The notes below the pieces were generated by a model that made no database searches, was not told the origin of the DNA, and saw only the letters and a program-made list of their open reading frames with translations. DNA of 33,143 bases from assembly GCA_009692265.1 (NCBI GenBank), contig SHZM01000038.1:1-33143 (forward strand), read 5' to 3'. Made by a program: the position numbers and the translations under genes. The DNA comes from Gammaproteobacteria bacterium (GTDB lineage: Bacteria > Pseudomonadota > Gammaproteobacteria > Ga0077536). Below, piece by piece: positions 25,371 to 33,143 of the stretch (the first letter of the stretch is position 1; each line of letters begins with the position of its first letter).

Positions 25371-25995
25371 TTAGAAAACTTCCTGTGGCGTGGATCGGGT
25401 CTTCCAGTTCACGCCGCTCCAGGCTTTCACGCAGAATCGCCGCGTTGCGTTCGAACTCTGCTGGCAAGAGTAGCCAATCTAGGAGTGCTAAAAGGTGTCC
25501 GGTTGGGGCTTCCGGCTCAATCTTCCTGGGCGGTTCGGAGCGATCATTCAACATGGCCGCCAATTGCGCCACCCAGCCTAGCAGTTCATTTGGCGGGTTA
25601 CAGCGGGCACGCAATTGCTTTAGCTCGAAATCTTGGCGTGGTGCGAGGTGGAGCTTGTCTAGCAGCGTGCGAAAGGCCACCCACGGTTCGACCTTGCTCG
25701 GCACGGCATCATGCGCTCCCACGCATGCATCGATCACCTGGGTTAGCAGGTGAGCATCAAACGGGACGCCGGGATCACTCGTCAAATACTGCTGTAACGC
25801 TGCCAGCGCCGCAGGCGAGACTCCGGGTACTTGGTCATGGCGGACGGTTAAGGCCTGTAGCGCCTTACGCAAGAGGCGTGCTTGTTGCAATGCGGCGGCT
25901 TTATCCGCGTCTGCTTCACGACACAGTTCGCGGTACTTTTCGCGCCAGGCATCGGGTCCATTGGAGGAAGAGGGAATGTTACCGCGGGTCGACAT
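25255..25995 (-). CDS. N-terminal helical part of the frameshifted GGDEF gene
   Basis: From ATG 25995 (AAGGAA upstream) this frame gives MSTRGNIPSSSNGPDAWREK and a mostly helical domain with EKYRELCREADADKAAALQQ and LLRKALQALTVRH. This kind of N-terminus precedes GGDEF in a group of proteobacterial diguanylate cyclases; I do not know a function for it. Conserved-looking sequence runs to FLRRDLRTLGDYLKK, after which the frame gives unrelated residues and stops. Deleting one A in the run of seven (25311-25317) gives GDYLKKATGHLNLVE, continuous with the downstream frame. The start at 26040 in the longer frame is less likely. Confidence 0.8.
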   Translation of the reverse strand: MSTRGNIPSSSNGPDAWREKYRELCREADADKAAALQQARLLRKALQALTVRHDQVPGVSPAALAALQQYLTSDPGVPFDAHLLTQVIDACVGAHDAVPSKVEPWVAFRTLLDKLHLAPRQDFELKQLRARCNPPNELLGWVAQLAAMLNDRSEPPRKIEPEAPTGHLLALLDWLLLPAEFERNAAILRESLERRELEDPIHATGSFLNDLHAFLRRDLRTLGDYLKKSDRTSEFGREPTEPCGTR

Positions 25996-26219
25996 GTTAA
26001 GTTCCTTAGCTCCGTAACAGGGCGCTACGCGGCGGTGCACTTAGGTAGTCAGCCGCAGATATACCGGCGGCGAGAATTCAGCCGCCCATTCTCGGCTATG
26101 GTTACCGGTCATCGGTCCGGGCGCAAGGCGTGCGAGATTAACCAGCGCGGTGGTTGTTCCAAACCTCGCCCGGGCTGGGCTGCTAGTAGATCATTTTAGG
26201 GTTCAGATTTGGGTCTGCC

Positions 26220-27818
26220 TCAGCGCGATTCGTTTGCCGCACCCTCAAAAATTCCCTGCAAATACCAAGTTTTTTGTCCCGTGAGTTCTTTATAGACCCA
26301 CCATTGGATCCCGTGTCGATCAGTCGCGACAAAGTAATCGCGCGCGATACTTTCACCCCACCATCCACTCTCAATACGCTCGCGTTCGGTACCCACCACC
26401 AAGCCACCGTGCCATTCCAAACGACCTTCGCGCTCGTACAAAGGAATCGGGCGATGCGTTAACCATAGCGGACGCTGACTCTTCGTCACTCTCAGCGGGG
26501 CGTAAGGAGGCAACTTCAGCGGCAATTTCTCTGCCTGCCAGTTGCTCCCCTGCCATTTAATCCATGTAGTCGCCCGCTCCGGGCGATGATCGGAATCTAC
26601 GGCAATACCTTGCAATGCTTCTTCGCCAAGCCGCGCGCGCAGGCGCGCGGTGAACTGCGGCCAACTTTCCGCAGCACAGGCTGGTGTAGGCTGGAAGAGA
26701 TCCGACATCGCTGGCGCGACTTCGGCTTCTACCGCCGTGACCCTGAGTTCAAGTGCGCGCACCGGTGAGTTCAATGTTTCGCGATGGAAACGCTCGCGGG
26801 TCACCAAACTCAGGCGCTCGATATCGCGGCTTGGGGTACCGAGTCCCACCACGTGATGACTACAGGTGTTGTCCGTTTGATGCAAAACCCAATGCAATTC
26901 GCGAGTCGTCGCTGCCTGTGCACGCAGCGTGGCAGTGAGTTCATGCAGTAGCCGCCGCATCGCCGTGTGTAGCGCTTGTGTTTGGCGCACCTCCCAAGGT
27001 AATTCGAGGCGGCTGAAGAATTCTTTCGGCGGCTCAAAGTAGCGCCTGGGATCGGGTTGACGGCCATAGATCTGATCGAGCATACGCAATAATTCGGGAG
27101 CAAAGCGCCGCCCTAGCCCTTCCCGCGGTAAACGCCCGCAATCGCCCACGGTGCGCACTCCGATCGCGTAAAGATCCTGCAGCTGGGTACTTGTTAACAC
27201 TAAGGCTTCGATCGGCAATTCGTGCAACGCGCCGGCTAAGGCCTCGGGAGTCGTCACTACCTGTTGTCGTTGCGCACTCGCCAACGCCATCGCAGCGCCG
27301 GGAGTGGGCGCAACGGCTAAGGCCCCGCGATAGCCGAGTTCGCGCAATTCACGCCGCAGACGCCCAAACAACTCCTTCAAGCCGCCGAATAAGCGACGAC
27401 TCCCCTGCACTTCGAGTACCAAGCCCGTCCCTGTGGCGCTCACTAGAGGACTAAACTGATAAGCCCACCTACATAACTGTTCTAGCGCGCGCGCTTCGGC
27501 GAGTGGATCCTGGGTCAACGTCACTACTTCGCCCAGTGCCTGCACCGCGCTAAGCGGAAGGCCCGGTCGAATATTGAGACGTGCGGCCAACGCATTGACG
27601 AACAGGACACGTTGACGAGTTCCTTGGCCGGCCACCAACACGCATGCCCGTTCCTGCTCGGCCCCGCGGAGTACGACTTCTAGCGGAAATTGCGGCAGGC
27701 GAATAGCCAGCCACAAGCGAGAGGCGGCAACCGTGACAGGGGCTCTAGGCGTGGCAGGCACGGCACGTAAATTTCGGGCGGGTTGCCGAACTTTGAATTC
27801 TGCACGGTCGCTATACAT
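26220..27818 (-). CDS. imuB: DNA polymerase Y-family protein ImuB
   Basis: ImuB is a Y-family relative that lacks polymerase activity and acts as an adaptor in SOS mutagenesis, linking the beta clamp, ImuA and DnaE2. The palm-region lead WLAIRLPQFPLE lacks the catalytic aspartate, as expected for ImuB. FVNALAARLNIRPGL, CRWAYQFSPLVS, LEVQGSRRLFGG, GVRTVGDCGRLPREGLGRRF and a C-terminal RPLWL segment and WWGESIARDYFVA (ImuB tail) are present. At 532 residues it is complete. The ATG follows CAGGAG. A MITE-like element lies between it and imuA. No dnaE2 follows downstream; the next gene is the broken GGDEF gene. Confidence 0.92.
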   Translation of the reverse strand: MYSDRAEFKVRQPARNLRAVPATPRAPVTVAASRLWLAIRLPQFPLEVVLRGAEQERACVLVAGQGTRQRVLFVNALAARLNIRPGLPLSAVQALGEVVTLTQDPLAEARALEQLCRWAYQFSPLVSATGTGLVLEVQGSRRLFGGLKELFGRLRRELRELGYRGALAVAPTPGAAMALASAQRQQVVTTPEALAGALHELPIEALVLTSTQLQDLYAIGVRTVGDCGRLPREGLGRRFAPELLRMLDQIYGRQPDPRRYFEPPKEFFSRLELPWEVRQTQALHTAMRRLLHELTATLRAQAATTRELHWVLHQTDNTCSHHVVGLGTPSRDIERLSLVTRERFHRETLNSPVRALELRVTAVEAEVAPAMSDLFQPTPACAAESWPQFTARLRARLGEEALQGIAVDSDHRPERATTWIKWQGSNWQAEKLPLKLPPYAPLRVTKSQRPLWLTHRPIPLYEREGRLEWHGGLVVGTERERIESGWWGESIARDYFVATDRHGIQWWVYKELTGQKTWYLQGIFEGAANESR

Positions 27819-27841
27819 TAATTTGGCTCCTGGGTTTTATT

Positions 27842-27990
27842 AAAGGCACCTCTAAAAATTGTCTTTTTGCCCGATTGTGGCGTTGCGGCACTTCCTGCGA
27901 TGCTCATTAACTTGGCTTGCGTTAACTGCGCTTCTCGGAAGTACCGCGCCTTGCACTCGAACAAAAACCCTAATTTTTAGAGGTGCCCTT
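27842..27990. mobile_element. MITE-like palindromic insertion between imuA and imuB
   Basis: Terminal inverted repeats of 19 bp with one mismatch, AAAGGCACCTCTAAAAATT at 27842-27860 and its complement at 27972-27990, enclose about 111 bp. The inner part is also roughly self-complementary (CACTTCC near the left arm matching TACTTCC on the other arm, then ATTAAC/GTTAAC). The whole 149 bp is thus one large imperfect palindrome. It has no coding capacity and no obvious target duplication. It would fold strongly in RNA of the lexA-imuA-imuB transcript. Confidence 0.75.
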
Positions 27991-28007
27991 GACACGGGCT
28001 TATTCCG

Positions 28008-28637
28008 CTAAGCCCCTTGCGCGGGGTGAACAGAAATCGTGGCCTGCCCTCGCTTTCCTTTCAGTAGTTCGACGCACAGCCCGGCCTTGGCTGCCGGTGT
28101 CAGTAATAAACGCAACGCCGCAGGCGAGGCTTCCGCGGCGTAACGTGCTGGTCGAAACAAGAATCCCAGGTTGTCACCGACTTCGCAGGCCTGTTGTAAA
28201 CGACGCAGATGCAGAGGTTCCACATGTTCTAGCCAGACCAGACTTGCCCCGCAATCGCCGCAACGTAAGGCCTGTTCAAAAGCCCACAAATGACTGTTCG
28301 AGTCAGCGCTACCTGCACGCGGAGTGGCTGGTTGGATCATGAGTATGCGTGCCAGATTAATACCGTGGCGTTGTAGCACTGGGGCCTGCGGCAGATGTGG
28401 GGGGGCGACCCAAATTAACCAGCGTTGCTGACTCAAGGCAGCGAGTACAGGCAGACACAGACCCAAGGCACCGATGCCGTCGAAATCAGTCAGCAGCTCA
28501 ACCAGGGCCGGATAAGGCCAGCCGCGCTTCGGCAATAAAGCGTCGAGCGTTGGGAAACCCGTCGTAACGCTACGACCAGGGGGTACTTGCCCGGCGCGCC
28601 AGACTTTGGCGCTTCGTATCAAGTCGTCCAGGCTCAT
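28008..28637 (-). CDS. imuA: Translesion synthesis-associated protein ImuA
   Basis: This 209-residue protein matches ImuA, a RecA-like SOS protein lacking a canonical Walker A and needed with ImuB for induced mutagenesis. Signatures are [28 protein letters not shown] near the start, [17 protein letters not shown], the segment [19 protein letters not shown] and [20 protein letters not shown]. Its ATG overlaps the lexA stop (ATGA), implying translational coupling. The TAG stop is followed after about 17 nt by the MITE-like element. Confidence 0.92.
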   Translation of the reverse strand: MSLDDLIRSAKVWRAGQVPPGRSVTTGFPTLDALLPKRGWPYPALVELLTDFDGIGALGLCLPVLAALSQQRWLIWVAPPHLPQAPVLQRHGINLARILMIQPATPRAGSADSNSHLWAFEQALRCGDCGASLVWLEHVEPLHLRRLQQACEVGDNLGFLFRPARYAAEASPAALRLLLTPAAKAGLCVELLKGKRGQATISVHPAQGA

Positions 28638-29245
28638 CCCGCATGCATCCGAATCACCCCGACCCCCAGACCCTCAATGATCAGATTCTGAGTTCGGAGA
28701 TCGATCTCGAGGTTGGCAAAATCCGGGTTCTCAGCGGCCAACGAGACGTGGTGGCCGCGACGATAGAAACGCTTCACAGTCACTTCATCGTCCAGGCGAA
28801 CCACCACGATCTGACCATTGACGGCGTCTGGCGTAGCATGGACGGCCAATAAGTCGCCATCCAGGATCCCAGCGCCTTGCATACTGGTCCCACGAACTCG
28901 CAATAAATAGTCCGCGGCAGGACGAAATAAGGCTGGGTCGATCTGGTAACGCTCTTCGAGGTGCTCGGTGGCCAGCAGTGGTTGCCCGGCCGCAACCCGC
29001 CCGATCACCGGTAACCCCAATTCCTCGGCTTCACGGCTTAACCGGATCCCGCGTGACGCACCTGGTAAGAGGGTGATGGCCCCTTTTCTGGCCAGTGCCC
29101 GCAAATGATCCTCGGCCGCATTCGGTGAGCGAAAACCCAAGGTTTCAGCAAGTTCACTGCGGGTCGGCGGTAGTCCAGTACGCTTTACCGCTGCCCGGAT
29201 CGCCTGTAGGACTTCGGTCTGTCGTTGGGTAAGTTTGTCTTTCAT
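28634..29245 (-). CDS. lexA: LexA repressor
   Basis: LexA represses SOS genes and cleaves itself when RecA filaments form. The 203-residue sequence has the winged-helix DNA-binding domain ([27 protein letters not shown] spanning residues 25-51, given here as a single motif range), the cleavage site A86-G87 in [10 protein letters not shown], the catalytic serine S121 in [10 protein letters not shown] and lysine K158 in [10 protein letters not shown]. All are two residues further on than in E. coli. Two abutting LexA boxes lie 16 nt upstream, so the operon lexA-imuA-imuB is autoregulated. The overlap with imuA is 4 nt. Confidence 0.97.
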   Translation of the reverse strand: MKDKLTQRQTEVLQAIRAAVKRTGLPPTRSELAETLGFRSPNAAEDHLRALARKGAITLLPGASRGIRLSREAEELGLPVIGRVAAGQPLLATEHLEERYQIDPALFRPAADYLLRVRGTSMQGAGILDGDLLAVHATPDAVNGQIVVVRLDDEVTVKRFYRRGHHVSLAAENPDFANLEIDLRTQNLIIEGLGVGVIRMHAG

Positions 29246-29260
29246 GGTGCCCGACCTAAG

Positions 29261-29276
29261 CTGGATTAATATACAG
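29261..29276. promoter_or_regulatory. LexA box 1 (16 bp) upstream of lexA
   Basis: CTGGATTAATATACAG has CTGG-N8-ACAG, one base from the enterobacterial-type CTGT-N8-ACAG consensus, with an AT-rich centre. It ends 16 nt upstream of the lexA ATG (29245) and abuts box 2. Confidence 0.8.
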
Positions 29277-29292
29277 CTGTAATTATATCCAG
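29277..29292. promoter_or_regulatory. LexA box 2 (16 bp) upstream of lexA
   Basis: CTGTAATTATATCCAG has CTGT-N8-CCAG, again one base from consensus. It starts at the base after box 1, and the pair is nearly mirror-symmetric about the junction ACAG|CTGT. Confidence 0.8.
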
Positions 29293-29406
29293 TAATTAAT
29301 CCTGGGCAAGGCTGCTCGCAGAGGCTTGGGTTAGCGGCGGCCGCAACCGCGATCTAGGTCGTGTAAAAACCTCGCGGGTAAGGGCGCGGAATGAGGCGAG
29401 AAGGAC

Positions 29407-30693
29407 TTATGAAACTCGTAGGCTACGTGCCAATTCCTTAGTGGTCGAACGCAGGCGTTCAATCAAGACATTCTGAAAGACTTTGCTCAACCGCAATTGG
29501 CACGGCAAGGACGCCCATTCCTTGAAATCCCGTTCTATTTTGACCACGGTCGTTTCGCGGTTGGTGACTACCGTGGCGCTGCGACCACCAGTCACGAGGT
29601 ACTCCATTTCACCAAAACATTCGCCGGTTTCGAGCTCGTCGATCCGCACGCCATTGATACTGATTGAGATCGCGCCATCAGCAATCACGTAGAACGCGTG
29701 CTCCCGAGTGCCTTCGGCAAAGATCGTGGTCGCCACATCGTAACGTTGCCACAGCGCTACTTTGATCACTTCCTTCAATTCGTTTTTCGTAAACCCACTG
29801 AAAAATCCCAGTTCGGTCATCCGCGCTATTTTCTGCTCGTCGCTCAACACGAGCGGAACCGTATTCGAATCATTCAGTAATAAATCGAGATCCGCGGTGA
29901 TCTCCCCGCCTGTCTTGTAGCGCTTGGAAAGATCTTTTTCGAGCATCCGTTTTACGATGCGCCACAACTGCTCCGGAATGTCATTACGCAATTCAGTGAG
30001 CGGAGTAGGCGCTTCGTTCACGACCTTCTGAATCAGACCACTCAGCCCCTTGGCGGCGAACGGCGGCGCGCCTATCAGCATCTCGTAGAACACCGAGCCC
30101 AAGGAAAACAAATCTGATTGCGAGGTGATGTCTTGATCGCGAGCTTGCTCTGGCGACATGTAAAGCGGTGAGCCAAACCAACCGATGATTTGTGTTTGAT
30201 CGACGCCTAAGCGCCGCGCAATCCCGAAGTCGCCAATTTTCGCAACACCGTCCTTGGTCAGCATGATATTGGCGGGTTTTATATCTCGATGAAGCACGCC
30301 GTGCTTGTGCGCATAGTCCAGAGCGTCGGCGGATTGACGGATGATGCGCATCACCACCGGGATCCCAAGCAACTTATCACTTTTGCAATAATTTCTAAGC
30401 GTATCGCCGCCGTCAATGAACTCCATCACCATATAAGGCTGCTCGTCCTCTTCCCCCGCCTCATACACTTTGAGCACATTCGGGTGATCGAGCCGACCCG
30501 CCGAGCGCGCTTCGTTCACGAACATGCGCCGCGCGACTCTTTGTGTACTTTCAACATCGGACTGGGTCGCGAGCTTGATCGCGACTGGCCTGTCCACATA
30601 CGGATCGTGTGCACGATAGACCACGCCCATTGCGCCACGCCCCAACACATCGAGCACTTCGTACTTGCCGATTTTTTTGGGATTTTCAGCCAT
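29407..30693 (-). CDS. Serine/threonine protein kinase with C-terminal cyclic-nucleotide-binding domain
   Basis: The 428-residue protein has a Hanks-type kinase domain (about residues 10-275): glycine loop LGRGAMGVVYRA, K40, catalytic HRDIKPAN with D137, DFG at 155-157, and SPLYMSPEQ. A CRP-like domain follows at about 295-400, with AFYVIADGAISISI and the phosphate-binding cassette LETGECFGEMEYL and then RSATV. No transmembrane helix is seen, so it is cytosolic, unlike most PknB-type kinases. It is probably switched by a cyclic nucleotide or similar ligand, by family analogy only. Its ATG overlaps the end of the DUF1631-GGDEF-EAL gene (ATGGCTGA), so the two genes form a translationally coupled pair. 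Confidence 0.93.
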   Translation of the reverse strand: MAENPKKIGKYEVLDVLGRGAMGVVYRAHDPYVDRPVAIKLATQSDVESTQRVARRMFVNEARSAGRLDHPNVLKVYEAGEEDEQPYMVMEFIDGGDTLRNYCKSDKLLGIPVVMRIIRQSADALDYAHKHGVLHRDIKPANIMLTKDGVAKIGDFGIARRLGVDQTQIIGWFGSPLYMSPEQARDQDITSQSDLFSLGSVFYEMLIGAPPFAAKGLSGLIQKVVNEAPTPLTELRNDIPEQLWRIVKRMLEKDLSKRYKTGGEITADLDLLLNDSNTVPLVLSDEQKIARMTELGFFSGFTKNELKEVIKVALWQRYDVATTIFAEGTREHAFYVIADGAISISINGVRIDELETGECFGEMEYLVTGGRSATVVTNRETTVVKIERDFKEWASLPCQLRLSKVFQNVLIERLRSTTKELARSLRVS

Positions 30694-31219
30694 CAGAGTT
30701 CACTATAAGCCGTGTCGCACGGCTGGTGTCATGCACGAAATCGACTTTCATCTCGCGTAATAAGTCCAGCCCGCCAGAAACATTTGGCAGTTTACTAATC
30801 GTCAACTTCCCCATGAAGTGGGCGAGTTCATTAATCGATTTCGCAATCGCGAGGTCCTTCGAATCCTGCGTGCCATCCGCAATGTAACTGCTCTGGATGC
30901 AGACAAAATTCACGGCCAATTCTTTGAGATACTCGTAGTTGGTCTGTCCAGCACCGAACTCCGCCAAAATAAACTGGCAACCAAATTCACGCAGGGTATT
31001 GATGAGATCGGCGGTTTCGTTGAGCTTCGCGACAGCGGTCTTGTCGTCTATTTCGAAGCAGATCTTCGCTGGGGGCACCGCTGTTTCCATCAATTCGTTG
31101 ACAATGGTGTTGGCTAAGTCTTCAGTTTCCAGAGCAGCGCGCGATAGTGGCACGATGAACGCACTGAACTGCTCAAGTTCATCAGGATGTAGCACCATCC
31201 ATTTGAGCGTCGAGCGCAA
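30686..31219 (-). pseudogene. C-terminal EAL part of a broken DUF1631-GGDEF-EAL gene
   Basis: The 177-residue frame is the rear half of a degenerate EAL domain: KICFEIDDKTAV, FGCQFILAEFGAGQTNYEYL in place of the usual DDFGSG, SINELAHFMGK and MKVDFVHDTS. Upstream in the same frame lie LWTLRSTLKW and AATNTEHAYPVD, then TAG at 31267-31265 and the 31690 fragment. A single nonsense codon therefore separates the two. The DD pair is missing, so this EAL could not hydrolyse c-di-GMP even if intact; a binding role is possible. Its last codons overlap the kinase gene. Confidence 0.8.
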
Positions 31220-31264
31220 GGTCCAGAGATCGACTGGATAAGCATGCTCGGTATTGGTGGCTGC

Positions 31265-31690
31265 CTAAGAAAACAAGGTCGGAGGTACAAGTTTCCCATT
31301 ACGGTCCTCCGCACTCACGATTACGTGCGCGGCCGGTAGTGAGGTTCGATCAATTCCACGGACTTCGTTGAACAACAAGGCCAGGCGTCCACGCTCGATC
31401 GCCTTGGCGACGTAATTGGTCATTTGCTCCAGTTGCTTACGTTGCTTGGATTCGGTGCCCGCAACGTAGACTGGCATATCCGTATGCGTGCGCGCGGCAG
31501 CGCAGGCTTCGCTTACGGCGGACAGCAGTGGTTCGACATGGGCCAGCTCGCGATCAGCCGCTGCCACCCCAGCAATCAGCTTAGGCTGGATCTGCCCTTT
31601 AGCATGTTCGATCTTGACCACGTGAAGCCTTTCGAGTGTTGTCTGGATTGTTTTATAAGCAGACTGCAGACCTCCCTTCGGCCAAAACAC
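31265..31690 (-). pseudogene. Middle part (end of GGDEF, start of EAL) of the broken DUF1631-GGDEF-EAL gene
   Basis: The 141-codon frame begins at GTG (MFWPKGGLQSAYKTIQTTLE) and holds the last part of a GGDEF domain and the beginning of the EAL domain. Identifiable pieces are KLIAGVAAADRELAHVEPLL, QMTNYVAKAIERGRLALLFN and EVRGIDRTS. EVRG stands where an active enzyme has EALLR, so it is degenerate. It is out of frame with the preceding part by one base at a G7 tract and ends at an in-frame TAG. The GTG is not a credible start. Confidence 0.78.
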
Positions 31691-33143
31691 CCCCCCACTC
31701 GCTACCGCCGAGGCGACCTAAGGTCACCCCTTGCTTATCGAAGTTAGCCTGCAATTCATCACTTAGGCGACGGATTAATTGGTCGCCGCCAGCTTCACCA
31801 AAACTCTCGTTAATCGCTTTAAGATTCTCGATGGAAATTTGGCACAGCACGGCACAGGACTCAGGCGGTGATTGCGCGAGCTGGGGTTCGAGCGTGTTGA
31901 TGAACGATTTACGGTTGTTGAGGCCGGTCACGGTATCGATTGCGGCCTTTTCGAGCACTTCGCCATGCAGGCGATTTACCACGCCGGGAAACGCCCGTTC
32001 GAAAGCAAACTCCTCTTCGTCGTTAAGTGGCTTGATGGTTCCCCGCCGTAGGTACATCGCCACTTGCTGCATCGTTAATGAGCCCGTTTTTTTACCGTGC
32101 GCGTCAGCCAGGACATAGGGATTGAACCCCTCTCCAACCCAAACCAACCGCACCAGGTACGGCGCGTTTGTGTTCGCGTTCATCAGCAAGCGATCACCCA
32201 CTCGCAACGCTTTGGTACGGGTAATCCAACGCTGCAATTCCGGCGGCACCGCCAATTGCGCCATCGCTTCACTCGCCGCCACCCCAGTGCGTTCGCGGCG
32301 TTCGAGTAATACTTTCTGTTGGTCTTCGCACGAAGTAACTAGCTTTTGGACATTGTCCTCATACGCCCTGCGTTGATCCGCCAGAACCGAATCTAGATCC
32401 GAGACAAGTGGATTGAGCGCGGCCACTTCACGATCAAATGACAAGTTCACTTCATCTACGAGCGCGCGAATTCGCCCTTGGTCCTTTTGTCCCTGCGCAG
32501 TGTTGTCGAAGCGCAGCATCGACACGCGATTGAGGAGTTGTCTTAAGGGATTCTCGGCGGAGGAAAAAAAATCCTCGTCGAGTAGAGCAGCCTTATGGAC
32601 CGAACCTTGTAAGCGCTTCAAATTTCCTTTCGCGAAACTGCCTACCTGGGCATCGTTAAGCAGGGCTTGAAAGAGATTCACGATGATTTCGATGGCATCA
32701 CTTTCGACTTGCCCGATCTCCTTCGCGCCGACCCCTCGTGTGCGCAATGATTCGACAATCCGCTCCTTGACTTGCTCAGCCGCCGTCAACTCGGGATCAC
32801 CCGTCGCGGTGAGTGATTGCTGCAATTCCGATAAACCATCGACGACCTGCAGGGAGGTGTAGGCAGGGCCCGGCGGCAACGCGGTTATTGGAGGCGCCAG
32901 TTGCCGACGCAGCGCCAGTTGACTCTGCGCCGTTGAGAATGCGCGCTGGAAACTAGGTACCGCGTCGAGCATCGGCGCGTAACCGAAACCGCCATAACTC
33001 GCGTCAAGACCGATCCCGCTAGGCTGACCAGTCGGCAAATGGAAATCTTGGATAGGAGCGGAACCTACGCCGCCAATCACGGGCCCTCCACGTACTCCCC
33101 CGCCTTCAACACCACCTTGAATGTTGGGCGTCCCGAATGTCCC
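31653..33143 (-). CDS. DUF1631 domain and start of degenerate GGDEF domain (partial, broken gene)
   Basis: The frame is open to the window edge, so the 5' end lies outside; the GTG at 33080 is only the first internal start. It contains a DUF1631-like region with AEQVKERIVESLRTRG, IIVNLFQALLNDAQVG, KAALLDEDFFSSAENPLRQL and coiled segments. A small beta-domain follows (LRVGDRLLMN to GSLTMQQVAMYLRRG), then a GGDEF domain start DTVTGLNNRKSFINTLEPQL. The signature is GGSEW, not GGDEF, so cyclase activity is not expected. After GGSEWG the frame is lost at a C7/G7 tract (31690-31696). DUF1631 proteins are known from proteobacteria, but their function is unsettled. Confidence 0.82.
   Translation of the reverse strand, partial: GTFGTPNIQGGVEGGGVRGGPVIGGVGSAPIQDFHLPTGQPSGIGLDASYGGFGYAPMLDAVPSFQRAFSTAQSQLALRRQLAPPITALPPGPAYTSLQVVDGLSELQQSLTATGDPELTAAEQVKERIVESLRTRGVGAKEIGQVESDAIEIIVNLFQALLNDAQVGSFAKGNLKRLQGSVHKAALLDEDFFSSAENPLRQLLNRVSMLRFDNTAQGQKDQGRIRALVDEVNLSFDREVAALNPLVSDLDSVLADQRRAYEDNVQKLVTSCEDQQKVLLERRERTGVAASEAMAQLAVPPELQRWITRTKALRVGDRLLMNANTNAPYLVRLVWVGEGFNPYVLADAHGKKTGSLTMQQVAMYLRRGTIKPLNDEEEFAFERAFPGVVNRLHGEVLEKAAIDTVTGLNNRKSFINTLEPQLAQSPPESCAVLCQISIENLKAINESFGEAGGDQLIRRLSDELQANFDKQGVTLGRLGGSEWGGVLAEGRSAVCL

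Noticed and set aside
28780..28995. Second frame inside lexA
   Set aside because: Shadow of the LexA protease domain in another minus frame.
1..33143. CRISPR array or prophage
   Set aside because: No regularly spaced repeats, and no integrase, capsid, terminase or Cas-like protein were seen.

Overview
The window looks like part of a gammaproteobacterial chromosome. It carries the classic run recA-recX-alaS-lysC-csrA-tRNA-Ser, a GreB, a DUF2333 protein and a lexA-imuA-imuB SOS mutagenesis operon. The species cannot be named from sequence alone. Every gene lies on the minus strand except an alpha/beta hydrolase and a decayed DNA-glycosylase fragment just before it.

Region by region, in plus-strand coordinates. 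1-570: tRNA-Ser(GCU) with a recognisable promoter, followed by a degenerate second copy (tRNA pseudogene) and strong hairpins. 575-6310: csrA, lysC, alaS, recX and recA, tightly packed; recX seems to start at a CTG codon overlapping the recA stop. 6519-7602: pncC (CinA C-terminal domain) and tadA. 7616-11400: a two-gene molybdenum hydroxylase operon in which the 2Fe-2S and molybdopterin subunits are fused and the FAD subunit is separate. 11473-15290: DUF2333 membrane protein, then serA and serC, the first two committed steps of serine synthesis. 15493-18898: a cyclic-nucleotide-binding/rhodanese protein split by an in-frame stop, and an MFS transporter. 18938-20800: greB, the glycosylase remnant and the hydrolase. 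20861-26000: a broken PAS-PAS-GGDEF-EAL gene, two PPOX-type flavoproteins and a frameshifted diguanylate cyclase. 26220-29292: imuB, a palindromic MITE-like insertion, imuA, and lexA behind two abutting LexA boxes. 29407-33143: a Ser/Thr protein kinase with a C-terminal cyclic-nucleotide domain, overlapping the end of a DUF1631-GGDEF-EAL gene that is broken twice and runs off the window.

The most striking pattern is that four separate nucleotide-second-messenger genes within 18 kb carry simple breaks. There are three in-frame stops and three +1 insertions, two of the insertions in 7-base homopolymers. The housekeeping, SOS, serine and molybdoenzyme genes around them are intact. This could be recent loss of second-messenger (c-di-GMP and cyclic-nucleotide-type) signalling, reversible homopolymer switching, or partly sequencing error. 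In-frame stops are harder to explain by indel error. The DNA-damage genes form a second theme: recA, recX, a self-regulated lexA-imuA-imuB operon without dnaE2 next to it, and a decayed hypoxanthine-type glycosylase.
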